A stretch of 51,641 nt of DNA from an uncultured Oscillospiraceae bacterium (GCA_934589225.1 CAKTNS010000017.1:1-51641); one strand, 5' to 3'. Counted from the first letter of the stretch, positions 37,432 to 47,670 are shown. Numbers and translations: made by a program. Notes: generated by a model not told the origin, from the sequence alone.

Positions 37432-39879
37432 ATGATTGCCGGAATTGCCGTATCCGCGGCAACCTTTGCCATTGATAAGCTCTATTCCTACCGGATCCCC
37501 CAGGGGATGGACTTGCGGCCCGGGTGCAGGGTCCAGGTCCCCTTCGGCCGGGGCAATACCGATGCCGAGGGCATTGTGGTGACCCTTTCCCAAGAACCGG
37601 AGGAAAAGCTGAAAACCGTTTTAAAAGCACTGGATGAAGAGCCGGTGCTGACCCCCTTGCAGCTGCGGCTGGCGGCCTTTCTGCGGGAACGGTATTTTTG
37701 CTCCTTTTACGACGCTGCCCGGGCAATGCTGCCCGGGGGTCTGTGGTTTCGGGGGGAAGATACCTACAGTCTTACGGAGGACCGAAGCTGGGAGACGGCC
37801 AGCATCAAAAAAGAGGGGGCCCTGCTGATTTTGCAGACCCTGCGGGATCTGGGCGGTGCGTGCCGGGAACCGGCCCTTAGCGCTTGTATCCCGGAGGAGG
37901 AGAAACGGCAGGAGGTTTTGCGCTATCTTGCCCGGAAGAAATGGATCACGGCTCAAAAGGAGCTGCTGCAAAAGACCCGGGACAAGACCCAGCGGATGGT
38001 GCTGCTGGCGGTCCCGGCGGAGCAGGCCATGGACTATGCCGCCTCCCGGCCCAAAAGCGCCGCCATGCAGCGCAGCGTCTTGACCCTGCTGTGCGGGGTA
38101 GGCGCTGCCAGCGTCAAGGACGTGTGCTATTATACCGGCGCTTCCCAGCAGACCATTGCAAGGCTGCAGAAGCTTGGATATGTGGAGTTTCAGGAACAGC
38201 CGGTGCTCCGGTGCCGGGAGATCCCCAAGACCCCGGTGGAAAAGCCTCTGGTTCTGAACGTAGAGCAGCAGCAATGCCTCCATGGGCTTCTTATTCAGGC
38301 GGGCCGTGAAAAGCCCGGGGTGGCCCTCCTATACGGGGTCACCGGCTCCGGAAAGACCTCGGTCTATATCAAGCTCATTGAAGATACTCTGGCCCGGGGC
38401 AAAAGCGCCATTCTCATGGTGCCGGAAATCGCCCTGACCCCCCAGCTCCTGGGGCTGCTGGCGGCCTGGTTTGACAGCCAGGTGGCGGTGCTCCATTCCA
38501 GCCTTTCCGCGGGAGAGCGGTATGACCAGTGGAAGCGGGTCCGTCAGGGCCAGGCCCGGGTCATCGTGGGCACCCGCTCGGCGGTGTTTGCCCCCTGCGA
38601 AAACCTGGGTCTCGTGATCCTGGACGAGGAACAGGAGCATTCTTACAAGTCGGAAAATTCCCCCCGGTATGCCGCCAAAGAGGTGGCCATGTGGCGGGGG
38701 GTCAAAGAGGGGGCTCTGGTGCTGCTGGGCTCCGCCACCCCCTCGGTTGAAAGTATGTATCGGGCCCGGCAGGGGGAATATACCCTTTACCGGCTCCAGA
38801 ACCGCTACAACGGTCGGCCTCTTCCGGAGGTCACCATTGTGGATATGCGGGAAGAATTAAAGCTGGGCAACGACGGCTGCCTGAGCTACCCCCTGCGCCA
38901 GGCTCTCTGCGACACGGTGGAGGCGGGGAAGCAGGCCATTTTGCTGCTGAACCGCCGGGGCAACGCCCGGGCCCTGGTGTGCGTGGACTGCGGGGAGGCC
39001 CCGGAGTGCCCCAGGTGCAGCGAACGGCTGACCTATCACAGCGCCAACCGGCGGCTCATGTGCCACTACTGCGGCTATTCCATGCCGGTGCCGGACCGGT
39101 GCCCCAAATGCGGCGGCCCCCTGAAAACCCTGGGCTCCGGCACCCAGCGGGTGCAGCAGGAGCTGGCGGAGCTGTTTCCCGATGTGCCCGTGGCCCGGAT
39201 GGACGCGGACACCGTCAGCGCCGCCAATCCCCATGAGGCCATTTTAGGAAGATTTCGGGCAGGAGAGCAAAAAATTTTGCTTGGCACCCAGATGGTGGCC
39301 AAGGGCCTGGATTTGCCCAATGTGACCCTGGTGGGGGTGCTGGACGGGGATCTGAGCCTCTTTACCGGAGGCTTCCGGGCAGGGGAGACCACCTTTGACA
39401 TGCTGACCCAGGTGGTGGGCCGGGCGGGCCGGGGTGATTTCCCGGGCCGGGCCATGATCCAGACCATGTCCCCCAACCACGAGCTCATCCGCATGGCGGC
39501 AGACCAGGACTATGAGCGGTTCTACGAGCTGGAGATCCGCCTGCGGCAGATCCAGAATGCCCCGCCCTTCCTGGATTCGGTGATCGCCGCCTTCCAGGGC
39601 GAGCGGGAAGAGCAGGTGCTGCTGGGAGCGGTCAAATTCCGGGACAGCCTGCTGGCCCTGCAAAAAAGCGGCAGCTTTGGCGTTTTTGCCCTGGAGTGCC
39701 TGGGACCGGCCCCCAGCCCGGTGCCGAAAATCAACTATCAGTATCGCTATCGACTGACCATCCGCTGCCGCCTGGACAAGGCCGCCCGGGGGGCGCTGGC
39801 CTATGTGCTGATGGCCTTCGGAAAAGACAGCAAAATGCGGGGCGTCAGCGCCTTTTTAGATGTAAACGGTTTTGAATGA
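37432..39879 (+). CDS. priA: Primosomal helicase PriA
   Basis: An 815-residue 3'-5' helicase that reloads the replisome at stalled forks. The helicase core shows Walker A GVTGSGKTSV and Walker B LDEEQEHSYKS (DEEQ rather than the DEEH of E. coli). The zinc-binding insert has the cysteine series CVDCGEAPECPRC and CHYCGYSMPVPDRCPKC, and ATKGLDLPNV (here AKGLDLPNVTL) follows. ATG at 37432 follows GGGAGG; a GTG seven codons earlier is less likely. Confidence 0.96.
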   Translation: MIAGIAVSAATFAIDKLYSYRIPQGMDLRPGCRVQVPFGRGNTDAEGIVVTLSQEPEEKLKTVLKALDEEPVLTPLQLRLAAFLRERYFCSFYDAARAMLPGGLWFRGEDTYSLTEDRSWETASIKKEGALLILQTLRDLGGACREPALSACIPEEEKRQEVLRYLARKKWITAQKELLQKTRDKTQRMVLLAVPAEQAMDYAASRPKSAAMQRSVLTLLCGVGAASVKDVCYYTGASQQTIARLQKLGYVEFQEQPVLRCREIPKTPVEKPLVLNVEQQQCLHGLLIQAGREKPGVALLYGVTGSGKTSVYIKLIEDTLARGKSAILMVPEIALTPQLLGLLAAWFDSQVAVLHSSLSAGERYDQWKRVRQGQARVIVGTRSAVFAPCENLGLVILDEEQEHSYKSENSPRYAAKEVAMWRGVKEGALVLLGSATPSVESMYRARQGEYTLYRLQNRYNGRPLPEVTIVDMREELKLGNDGCLSYPLRQALCDTVEAGKQAILLLNRRGNARALVCVDCGEAPECPRCSERLTYHSANRRLMCHYCGYSMPVPDRCPKCGGPLKTLGSGTQRVQQELAELFPDVPVARMDADTVSAANPHEAILGRFRAGEQKILLGTQMVAKGLDLPNVTLVGVLDGDLSLFTGGFRAGETTFDMLTQVVGRAGRGDFPGRAMIQTMSPNHELIRMAADQDYERFYELEIRLRQIQNAPPFLDSVIAAFQGEREEQVLLGAVKFRDSLLALQKSGSFGVFALECLGPAPSPVPKINYQYRYRLTIRCRLDKAARGALAYVLMAFGKDSKMRGVSAFLDVNGFE

Positions 39880-39914
39880 TGGGCCGCGACCCAGAAGGAG
39901 AAGGAGAAAAAATC

Positions 39915-40388
39915 ATGGGACTCAGGAAAATTCTGACGGTTCAGGAGCCTTGTCTGCACAAGGTCTGCCGTCCGGTGGAAAAATTTGACGGGAAGCTGCA
40001 TAAGCTTCTGGACGATATGAAGGAAACCCTGCTGGATGCCAACGGCGTGGGCCTGGCCGCGCCCCAGGTGGGCATTCTGCGGCGGGTGGTCATTGTGGAC
40101 CTGGGGGACGAAATACTGGAGCTGGTGAATCCGGAGCTGCTGGAAACCAGCGGCGAGCAGGAGGGGGCCGAGGGCTGCCTCAGCGTTCCCGGGAAATACG
40201 GACTGGTGAAGCGGCCCAACTTTGCCAAGGTCCGGGCCCAGGACCGGGACGGCAACTGGTTTGAGGCCGAGGGCGAAGAGCTGATCGCCCGGTGCTTCTG
40301 TCATGAACTGGACCACCTGGACGGCATCGTCTACACCGAGGTCATGGAGCGCTACCTTACCGAGGATGAACTGAACGGGGAGGAATAA
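39915..40388 (+). CDS. def: Peptide deformylase
   Basis: A 157-residue metalloenzyme that removes the formyl group from nascent proteins. All three motifs are intact: GVGLAAPQVG, EGCLSVPG with the metal Cys, and CHELDHLDG with two metal His and the catalytic Glu. ATG at 39915 is behind GGAGAAGGAG. It is next to fmt, which adds the formyl group that Def removes. Confidence 0.97.
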   Translation: MGLRKILTVQEPCLHKVCRPVEKFDGKLHKLLDDMKETLLDANGVGLAAPQVGILRRVVIVDLGDEILELVNPELLETSGEQEGAEGCLSVPGKYGLVKRPNFAKVRAQDRDGNWFEAEGEELIARCFCHELDHLDGIVYTEVMERYLTEDELNGEE

Positions 40389-40390
40389 GC

Positions 40391-41299
40391 ATGCGGGTGG
40401 TATTTATGGGTACGCCGGACATTGCGGCGACCTGCCTGAAACAGATCCTGGCCGACGGCTTTGACGTGGTGGGTGTTTACACCCAGCCGGACCGCCCCAA
40501 GGGCCGGGGCATGAAGCTCACCGCTTCCCCGGTGAAGGAAACCGCTCTTGCCGCCGGTATTCCGGTGTTCCAGCCGGAATCCTTCCGGGAGGAAGAGGCG
40601 GTGGAGACCCTGCGGCAGCTGCGGCCGGACATCTGCGCCGTGGTGGCCTACGGCCGGATCCTGCCCCAGAAGGTGCTGGATGTGCCGACCCTGGGCTGCA
40701 TCAATATTCACGCCAGCATTCTGCCCCGGTACCGGGGTTCCGCGCCCTATCAGTGGGCGGTGCTGGACGGCCTGAAGGAAACCGGCGTGACCGCCATGTA
40801 TTTGCAGCGGGAAATGGATGCCGGTGACATTATCGACGTTTCCAAAACCCCCATCGGGGAAAACGAGACCGCGGGAGAGCTGTTAGACCGTCTGGCGGTG
40901 CTGGGTGCGGCGCTTTTGAGCAAGACCCTGACGAGATTTTCCCAGGGCCCGGTGGAGGGCACCAAGCAGGACGAAAGCCAGGTGAGCTTCGCCCCCATGC
41001 TGGATAAATCCATGTGCCCCATTGACTGGAATAAAACCGCCCAGCAGGTTCACGACCATGTCCGGGGCCTGCAGCCCTGGCCTGTGGCCACCATGGAGCT
41101 GAAGGGCCAGCCCTTTAAGGTCCATGAGACCCGGGTGGTATCCGGCTCCGGCACTCCCGGACAGGTTCTGGGCCTGACAAAAACCGGTCTGGTCATTGCC
41201 TGCGGAGAAGGGGCTGTGGAGATCAGAAGCCTCCAGGCCCAGGGGGGCAAGCGGATGAACGCGCCGGATTACTTCCGGGGCCATCCCCTGGAGGGCTGA
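40391..41299 (+). CDS. fmt: Methionyl-tRNA formyltransferase
   Basis: A 302-residue enzyme transferring formyl from 10-formyl-THF to initiator Met-tRNA. MRVVFMGTPDIAATCL opens the Rossmann domain, and INIHASILPRYRGSAPYQWAVLDG carries the catalytic Asn-His pair; the C-terminal RNA-binding domain is present. It starts 2 nt after def and overlaps rsmB by one base (TGATG). Confidence 0.97.
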   Translation: MRVVFMGTPDIAATCLKQILADGFDVVGVYTQPDRPKGRGMKLTASPVKETALAAGIPVFQPESFREEEAVETLRQLRPDICAVVAYGRILPQKVLDVPTLGCINIHASILPRYRGSAPYQWAVLDGLKETGVTAMYLQREMDAGDIIDVSKTPIGENETAGELLDRLAVLGAALLSKTLTRFSQGPVEGTKQDESQVSFAPMLDKSMCPIDWNKTAQQVHDHVRGLQPWPVATMELKGQPFKVHETRVVSGSGTPGQVLGLTKTGLVIACGEGAVEIRSLQAQGGKRMNAPDYFRGHPLEG

Positions 41300-42606
41300 T
41301 GGCCGCCCGGGAAACGGCGCTGAACGCGCTCATCACCTGTAGACGGCAGTCTGGCTGGAGCAATGCGGTTTTAAAGCAGACCATCGCCCGGGACAAATTA
41401 GACCCCCGGGAGGCGGCTCTGGCCACCCGGCTTTGCTACGGCGTGGTCCAGAACCGGGGACGGCTGGATTTTTACCTCCGGCAATTGCTCACCGGCTCTC
41501 TAAAAAAACTCCACCCGGCGGTCCGGGACATCCTCCACATGGGGCTGTACCAGATTTACGATATGGACAAGATCCCCGACAGTGCCGCCGTCAATGAGTC
41601 CGTGACCCTGGCGAGGAAATACGGGGCCCCGGGCAGCGACCGGCTGGTAAACGCGGTTCTGCGCAATGCCGTCCGCACCAAGGGAACGCTGCAAGAGCCC
41701 ACGTCTTACGAGGACCGCTACAGCCACCCGGCGGAGCTGGTGTCTCTTCTGAAAACCGCCCTGCCCAAGGGCACCCTGGAAGGGGTTCTGAAGGCCAATA
41801 ATGAGGCCCCCAAAACCGTCATCCAGGTCAACACCCTGAAAACCACGGCGGCTGCCCTTTTGGAGCAGCTCCGCCGGGAAGGGGTGGAGGCGGAGCCTCA
41901 TGGCTGGATGCCGGAGTGTCTGGTGCTGGGCAGCACCGGAAGCCTTGAAAAGCTTCCCTCCTTTCAGCAGGGCCTCTTTTACGTCCAGGACCCCGCCAGC
42001 CGCCTGAGCGTCCGGTGCGCCGGACTGCAAAAGGGCTTCCGGGTGCTGGATTGCTGCGCCGCCCCCGGGGGCAAGAGCTTTGCCGCCGCCATGGCCATGG
42101 AAGGAAGGGGCAGCATTTGCTCCTGTGACATCCATCCCCATAAAATTCAATTGATCGAAAACGGTGCCGCCCGGTTGGGGCTCGGCATCTTACAGGCCCG
42201 GCTCCAGGATGCTTCGGAATTTGTGCCGGAGTGGGAAGGGGCCATGGATGCCGTATTGGTAGATGCCCCCTGTTCCGGCCTGGGCATCATCCGGAAAAAG
42301 CCGGATATTCGCTACCGGAACTTAAAAGAGAATGAAGCCTTACCGGCCTTGCAGAAGGAAATCCTTGCAAACCAGGCCCGGTATGTAAAAAAAGGCGGGG
42401 TGCTGCTCTACTCCACCTGCACATTGCTTTCCAGAGAGAACCAGGACGTGGTAGAGGACTTTTTGAAGACGCATCCGGAGTTTTCTCTGGAAAAGCTGGA
42501 GCTTCCCCCAATTTTCCCGGAGAACACCACCGGCATGCTGACCCTGCTGCCGGGACAGTGGGACACCGACGGCTTCTTTATTTCCAAAATGCGGAGGTGC
42601 CTATGA
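41299..42606 (+). CDS. rsmB: 16S rRNA (cytosine-967-C5) methyltransferase
   Basis: A 435-residue NusB-plus-methyltransferase protein. The N-terminal third resembles NusB (REAALATRLCYGVVQNRGRLD); the C-terminal SAM domain has DCCAAPGGKSF (motif I), VDAPCSGLGIIRKKPDI with the release Cys, and LLYSTCTL with the catalytic Cys. The start overlaps the fmt stop, and the end overlaps rlmN. The TGATG arrangement implies coupled translation. Confidence 0.95.
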   Translation: MAARETALNALITCRRQSGWSNAVLKQTIARDKLDPREAALATRLCYGVVQNRGRLDFYLRQLLTGSLKKLHPAVRDILHMGLYQIYDMDKIPDSAAVNESVTLARKYGAPGSDRLVNAVLRNAVRTKGTLQEPTSYEDRYSHPAELVSLLKTALPKGTLEGVLKANNEAPKTVIQVNTLKTTAAALLEQLRREGVEAEPHGWMPECLVLGSTGSLEKLPSFQQGLFYVQDPASRLSVRCAGLQKGFRVLDCCAAPGGKSFAAAMAMEGRGSICSCDIHPHKIQLIENGAARLGLGILQARLQDASEFVPEWEGAMDAVLVDAPCSGLGIIRKKPDIRYRNLKENEALPALQKEILANQARYVKKGGVLLYSTCTLLSRENQDVVEDFLKTHPEFSLEKLELPPIFPENTTGMLTLLPGQWDTDGFFISKMRRCL

Positions 42607-43640
42607 ATATCAAATCCATGACCCTGCAGGAAATGACCGGCCTGTTCCGGGACCTGGGCCAGCCCGCCTTCCGGGCAAAGCAGGTCTATAGCTGGCTCCA
42701 CAAGGGGGTCTGGAGCTATGAGGAAATGACCAACCTGCCCAAAAGCCTCCGGGAGACTCTGGAACGGGAGTACCCCATTCTGGCCCCCCGGGTGGTCCGG
42801 AAGCAGGAGTCCCAAAGGGACGGTACCATCAAATATCTGTGGGAGCTGTCTGACGGCAACTGCGTGGAGACCGTTTTCATGCGCTATCACTACGGTAACA
42901 CCGTGTGCATTTCCACGGAGGTGGGCTGCCGCATGGGCTGCGCCTTCTGCGCTTCCACCTTGGGCGGCCTGGTACGGCGGCTGGAGCCCTCGGAAATGCT
43001 TGATCAGGTGCTCTTTACCCAGGTGGATTCCGGCATGCCCATTTCCCACATTGTGCTCATGGGCATCGGGGAGCCGCTGGATAACTTTGACAACGTCATG
43101 CGGTTTTTGGAGCTGGTCAACAGCCCCGAGGGCATGAATATTTCCATGCGGCATATCAGCCTCTCCACCTGCGGCCTGGTGCCGAAAATCGACGAGCTGG
43201 CCAAGCGCAATTTGCAGCTGACCCTGTCCGTCTCCCTCCACGCGCCCAATGACGGTATTCGGGACCGGATCATGCCGGTGAACAAGGCTTATCCCAGCCA
43301 GGAGCTGATCGATGCCTGCCGCCGGTATTACGATGCCACCTCCCGGCGTATTTCCTTTGAATACGCCATGATTGCCGGGGTCAACGACAGCCGGGAGAAC
43401 GCCAAAGAATTACTGCGGCGGATGAAAGGGCTGCCCTGCCACTTTAATCTCATCCCTTTAAACCATGTAGAGGAAAGCCCCTTAAAGCCCAGCTCCCGGG
43501 AGGCGGTGGCCCTGTTCCAGAAAACCTTGGAGGACGGGGGCATTCCCGCCACGGTCCGAAGAACCCTGGGCGGGGACATCGACGCTTCCTGCGGGCAGCT
43601 GAGAAGAAAGTACACGAAGAACAAAGAAACAGAAAAATAG
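42603..43640 (+). CDS. rlmN: Dual-specificity rRNA/tRNA adenine-C2 methyltransferase RlmN
   Basis: A 345-residue radical-SAM enzyme methylating C2 of A2503 in 23S rRNA and A37 in tRNA. The cluster-binding GCRMGCAFCAS provides CxxxCxxC, followed by LMGIGEPLDN and the accessory cysteines, including the C-terminal DIDASCGQL that forms the methylated Cys. ATG at 42603 overlaps the rsmB end by 4 nt and follows GGAGG; the longer frame upstream lies within rsmB. Confidence 0.96.
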   Translation: MNIKSMTLQEMTGLFRDLGQPAFRAKQVYSWLHKGVWSYEEMTNLPKSLRETLEREYPILAPRVVRKQESQRDGTIKYLWELSDGNCVETVFMRYHYGNTVCISTEVGCRMGCAFCASTLGGLVRRLEPSEMLDQVLFTQVDSGMPISHIVLMGIGEPLDNFDNVMRFLELVNSPEGMNISMRHISLSTCGLVPKIDELAKRNLQLTLSVSLHAPNDGIRDRIMPVNKAYPSQELIDACRRYYDATSRRISFEYAMIAGVNDSRENAKELLRRMKGLPCHFNLIPLNHVEESPLKPSSREAVALFQKTLEDGGIPATVRRTLGGDIDASCGQLRRKYTKNKETEK

Positions 43641-43665
43641 AACCGTAAAAAGAGAGGTGCAAACC

Positions 43666-44397
43666 ATGCAAAGCTGGGGCCTGACGGACCAGGGCTGTGT
43701 CCGCAAACAGAATCAGGATGCCTTTCATATTGAAAAACTGGGACGGGGAAGCCTGCTGTGCGTGGTCTGCGACGGCATGGGCGGTGCCAAGTCCGGCAAC
43801 ATTGCCAGCTCTCTGGCGGTGGATGTGTTCGTCCAGGAGGTCAAGCGCAGCTGGTCTGCCGGGGCCGACTGGGACAAGTGTGACATGATCCTCCGCAGCG
43901 CCGTGAAGCTGGCCAACTTCACGGTCTATGACCAGGCCAACCAGTTTGAGGAGTTTGACGGCATGGGCACCACCCTGGTGGCGGCCCTGATCCGCAAGAA
44001 CCAGGTGTCCATCGTCAACGTGGGGGACAGCCGGTGCTACGCCATTTCCTCCGGCTCCATCCGTCAGGTCACCAAGGACCATTCCGTGGTGCAGATGATG
44101 GTGGACCGGGGAGAGCTGACGCCGGAAACCGCCAAAACCTTCCCCGGGAAGAACCTCATCACCCGGGCGGTGGGCACGGAGCCCACGATCCTGTGTGACC
44201 TTTACCGCCAGGAGCTGGGCAAGGGCAGCTATCTGCTGCTGTGCTCCGACGGCCTGAGCAATATGCTGGACGACCAGGAAATTCTATTCGAGGTGGTCCA
44301 CGGGGTCAATAAACAAAAATGCTGCAAGCGGCTGCTGGACATTGCAAAGCTGCGGGGCTCCCCCGACAATGTGACCAGCATCCTGGTGTCGATATGA
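43666..44397 (+). CDS. prpC: PP2C-type protein phosphatase
   Basis: A 243-residue Mg/Mn-dependent Ser/Thr phosphatase that opposes the neighbouring kinase. Metal ligands appear in CDGMGG (about 39-44), QNQD near the start, LCSDGLSNML and SPDNVT at the end. ATG at 43666 follows AGAGAGG; a GTG three codons earlier falls within the ribosome binding site. Its position directly before prkC is typical for Firmicutes. Confidence 0.95.
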   Translation: MQSWGLTDQGCVRKQNQDAFHIEKLGRGSLLCVVCDGMGGAKSGNIASSLAVDVFVQEVKRSWSAGADWDKCDMILRSAVKLANFTVYDQANQFEEFDGMGTTLVAALIRKNQVSIVNVGDSRCYAISSGSIRQVTKDHSVVQMMVDRGELTPETAKTFPGKNLITRAVGTEPTILCDLYRQELGKGSYLLLCSDGLSNMLDDQEILFEVVHGVNKQKCCKRLLDIAKLRGSPDNVTSILVSI

Positions 44398-44419
44398 CCG
44401 GTCAGAAAGGAGCGGCAAT

Positions 44420-46744
44420 ATGAATCAATATATTGGGCGGCTGCTGGACGATCGGTACGAGGTCCTGGAGGTCATCGGCACCGGCGGTATGGCAGTTGTA
44501 TATAAGGCTTTGGATCACCGGCTGAACCGGCAGGTGGCCATTAAGATTTTAAAAGACGAATTTTCCGGAGATGAAGAATTCCGCCGCCGGTTCCGGGCGG
44601 AGGGAGAGGCCGTGGCCATGCTGAGCCACCCCAACATCGTCCAGGTCTATGACGTTTCCTCTTCCAACGCGGCAAACTACATCGTCATGGAGCTCATCGA
44701 CGGCATCTCCTTAAAGCAATATATGGAGGTCAAGGGCGTTCTCAATTGGAAGGAGACCTTGCATTTTGCCATGCAGATCGCCCGGGGCCTGGAGCACGCC
44801 CACAGCCGGGGCATTGTCCACCGGGACATCAAGCCCCACAACGTCATGGTGCTGAAGGACGGCAGCGTGAAGGTCATGGACTTTGGCATTGCCCGGGTCA
44901 TGAGCAAAAGCAACACCCTGACCAAGGAGGCCCTGGGCTCTGTTCACTACATTTCCCCGGAGCAGGCCAAGGGCGGCTATACGGACAGTCGGTCCGATAT
45001 TTATTCCCTCAGCGTTGTCATGTACGAAATGATGACCGGCCGGCCTCCCTTTGACGGGGAATCCCCGGTGGCCGTGGCCATCCAGCACATCAACGGCGGG
45101 GCTCCCAGACCCTCCAGCCTGAATCCCAATATTCCTGTGGGCCTGGAGCAGATCATCTTAAAGGGCATGGCCCTGGACCCCAAGGACCGGTACGCCTCTG
45201 CCACGGAAATGATCCAGGATATGGAGGAGTTCCGGAAGAACCCCACCATGGATTTCCACTATCAGGCCTCTGCCCCTGCGGAGCATCCCATTGCCATCCG
45301 GGGCATGCCCCAGACCTACCCCAAGTCCACCGCGGAGCGGGTGGCGGCCTCCCGGTCTGCCAATCCCCAGGTCCGCACGGGAAACACCGGCAGAGTCCCG
45401 GCCCAGCCGGGGCAGCAGCCTCCCCGCCGTCCGGCAGCCACGGCAGATACGGGCCGCCGCCAGAGCAACACCCAGAGCACCGAGGCGGTGCGGCGGGCAG
45501 CCATGCAGCGCAAACGGGAGGAACAGCGCAAACGGGAAGAGCGGAACCGGATCGCCACCATTGCGGTGATCGTCTGCAGCGTGGTGGCGGTGCTGGCCAT
45601 CGGGGCCTTCCTCATTGCCGTGTTCAACGGGGCCCTTCTGAATAAAGACAAGGACCTGGTGGAGGTGCCCTACCTCATCGGCGTGGATTATTCCGATGAA
45701 CTCATCAGCAAATATTCGGATTTCAGCATCCGATTCCAGCCCCAGCAATATGACGATACCTATAAAAAGGGCCAGATCATGGCCCAGGAACCGGCGGGAG
45801 GCAGCAAGGTCTCCAAGGGTACGGAGATCGTCATCACCGTAAGCCTGGGCGAGGAGCCCACGGTAAAGGTCATGGAGGACCTGGTTGGCGTGAGCCTGGA
45901 AGAGGCCCGCTCCTATTTGACGGGGCAGAAGTTTGTGCCCCTGATCCGTCAGGAGGCCAGTGACACGGTGGAGGCGGGAAAGGTCATCCGCACGGACCCC
46001 GCCAGCGGCACCCAGCTGACAGACGGCCAGACCATCAGCATCTGGGTCAGCACCGGCCCCCAGAACGTGGCCATGCCCAATGTGGTGGACATGAGCCGGG
46101 AGGCGGCCCTGGAAATGCTTGGTAAGCTTCGGGACATTCACGTCACGGAAAAGTCAGAGGCCAGCGCCTATGTGCAAAAGGGCAATGTAACAAGAACGGA
46201 CCCCAAGGTGGGCACCGTCCTCACCGCCGGACAGACGGTGACGGTTTATGTGAGCTCCGGGCCGGAAACTGCCGTCATGCCCAATGTGGTGGGTATTTAC
46301 TCGGAAACCGCCATCAAACAGCTGACGGAGCTGGGCTTTACCAACGTCCGCACCGAGACCGCCAAAAGCGACCGGCCCAAGGGGGAAGTGGTCTACCAGT
46401 CCGTGAAAAAGGATACGGTGCTGAAATTCGGTGAGGAGATCCTGCTCCGGCTGTCAGACGGCAGCGGCGCAAGCGAAAGCGGCACCACAGCCACCACCGA
46501 GGCCACCACCCAGCCCACAGCCCCCAAGGAGACCACTGTGGCCGTCCGCTTCACCGTTCCCAACCGGGAGGAGAGCTATCTGCTGACCATTTTGCAGGAT
46601 GGCATCGCCATCGTGGAGGACCAGCGCATCCCCGCCGGGGTGACGGATTACACCGTGGAGCTCACCGGCAGCGGCACCAAGGAATATGACCTGTACGTCA
46701 ACGGAGAAAAATACCTGACCCAGAGAGTGACATTTGATGGCTGA
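44420..46744 (+). CDS. prkC: PASTA-domain Ser/Thr protein kinase
   Basis: A 774-residue membrane kinase. The Hanks kinase domain (about 10-270) has GTGGMAVVYKA, the ATP-binding K42, HRDIKPHN (134-141) and DFG (154-156). A basic, low-complexity linker leads to one membrane helix (about 375-400). Outside are four PASTA domains (about 410-680) that bind muropeptides and beta-lactams in homologues, then a Thr-rich spacer and a small C-terminal beta domain. It follows prpC and overlaps rsgA by 8 nt. The role is inferred from homologues: growth, cell-wall and germination control. Confidence 0.96.
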   Translation: MNQYIGRLLDDRYEVLEVIGTGGMAVVYKALDHRLNRQVAIKILKDEFSGDEEFRRRFRAEGEAVAMLSHPNIVQVYDVSSSNAANYIVMELIDGISLKQYMEVKGVLNWKETLHFAMQIARGLEHAHSRGIVHRDIKPHNVMVLKDGSVKVMDFGIARVMSKSNTLTKEALGSVHYISPEQAKGGYTDSRSDIYSLSVVMYEMMTGRPPFDGESPVAVAIQHINGGAPRPSSLNPNIPVGLEQIILKGMALDPKDRYASATEMIQDMEEFRKNPTMDFHYQASAPAEHPIAIRGMPQTYPKSTAERVAASRSANPQVRTGNTGRVPAQPGQQPPRRPAATADTGRRQSNTQSTEAVRRAAMQRKREEQRKREERNRIATIAVIVCSVVAVLAIGAFLIAVFNGALLNKDKDLVEVPYLIGVDYSDELISKYSDFSIRFQPQQYDDTYKKGQIMAQEPAGGSKVSKGTEIVITVSLGEEPTVKVMEDLVGVSLEEARSYLTGQKFVPLIRQEASDTVEAGKVIRTDPASGTQLTDGQTISIWVSTGPQNVAMPNVVDMSREAALEMLGKLRDIHVTEKSEASAYVQKGNVTRTDPKVGTVLTAGQTVTVYVSSGPETAVMPNVVGIYSETAIKQLTELGFTNVRTETAKSDRPKGEVVYQSVKKDTVLKFGEEILLRLSDGSGASESGTTATTEATTQPTAPKETTVAVRFTVPNREESYLLTILQDGIAIVEDQRIPAGVTDYTVELTGSGTKEYDLYVNGEKYLTQRVTFDG

Positions 46745-47627
46745 AAAAACAGAAACCGGCAGAATTATCCGCTCCCTCAGCGGCTTTTATGAGGTCCGCC
46801 TCCCCCAGGGCGTGCTGACCTGCAAGGCCCGAGGCATCCTGCGCAAGAGTGGCCAGACCCCCTTGACAGGGGACCTGGTAGAGCTGACAAGCCAGGGGGA
46901 AAAGGGCATGGTGGAAGCCATTCTCCCCAGAAAGAACAGCTTCGTCCGCCCGGCAGTGGCCAATGTGGACGGCCTGGTGATTTTTGCCGCCAACGTTAAC
47001 CCCATCACCGAGCCCTTCCTTATTGACCGGGTGGCGGCCATTGCGGGCAACAAGGGCGTGGAGTGCATCCTCTGCGTCAACAAAACGGACTTGGACCAGG
47101 CCCTGGACCTGTGCCGCATCTACACCCAGGCAGGCTTCCGGGTGATCTCCACCAGTGCCCAGACCGGGGCCGGAGTGGAGGAGCTGCGGCAGGCGCTGCA
47201 GGGAAAGCTCACAGCCTTTACGGGAAATTCCGGCGTGGGCAAAAGCAGCATCCTCAATCGGCTGCTGCCGGAGCTGGCCCTGCCCACGGGAGAGGTTTCC
47301 GAAAAGCTGGGCCGGGGCCGCCATACCACCCGGCATGTGGAGCTCTTCACCTTGGATGCCGAGACCTTCGTCATGGACACTCCCGGCTTTTCCTCCTTTG
47401 ATACGGACCAGATGGACGTGATCTTAAAGGAGAACCTGCAATACGCCTTCCCGGACTTTGCCCCCTATTTGGGCACCTGCCAGTTCCACGACTGCTCCCA
47501 CCGGAAAGAACCGGGCTGCGCCGTCCGTGCCGCCGCAGAGCAAGGCCGCATCCAGCCCACCCGCTACGACAGCTACCTGCGCCTTTACGAAAAGGCCGCC
47601 CAGTATAAAGAATGGGAACATAAATGA
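46737..47627 (+). CDS. rsgA: Ribosome small-subunit GTPase RsgA
   Basis: A 296-residue circularly permuted GTPase that acts late in 30S assembly. An N-terminal OB fold is followed by G4 (NKTD), G1 GNSGVGKSS, G3 DTPGF and a C-terminal zinc-binding CQFHDCSHRKEPGC. The length is normal. ATG at 46737 is preferred to the overlapping TTG one codon upstream. The last gene of the operon, closed by a terminator. Confidence 0.96.
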   Translation: MAEKTETGRIIRSLSGFYEVRLPQGVLTCKARGILRKSGQTPLTGDLVELTSQGEKGMVEAILPRKNSFVRPAVANVDGLVIFAANVNPITEPFLIDRVAAIAGNKGVECILCVNKTDLDQALDLCRIYTQAGFRVISTSAQTGAGVEELRQALQGKLTAFTGNSGVGKSSILNRLLPELALPTGEVSEKLGRGRHTTRHVELFTLDAETFVMDTPGFSSFDTDQMDVILKENLQYAFPDFAPYLGTCQFHDCSHRKEPGCAVRAAAEQGRIQPTRYDSYLRLYEKAAQYKEWEHK

Positions 47628-47632
47628 CCGAA

Positions 47633-47670
47633 CCCCGTGCCTAAAACAATGGGCACGGGGGCGTTCTTTT
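47633..47670 (+). terminator. Terminator of the cdaA-rsgA operon
   Basis: CCCCGTGCC and GGCACGGGG form a 9-bp stem with a 10-nt loop, followed by GCGTTCTTTT. Confidence 0.8.

Noticed and set aside
38610..38645. DEEQ instead of DEEH in PriA as a sign of inactivation
   Set aside because: The remaining helicase motifs and all zinc-binding cysteines are intact, and a Gln at this position is compatible with superfamily 2 helicases.
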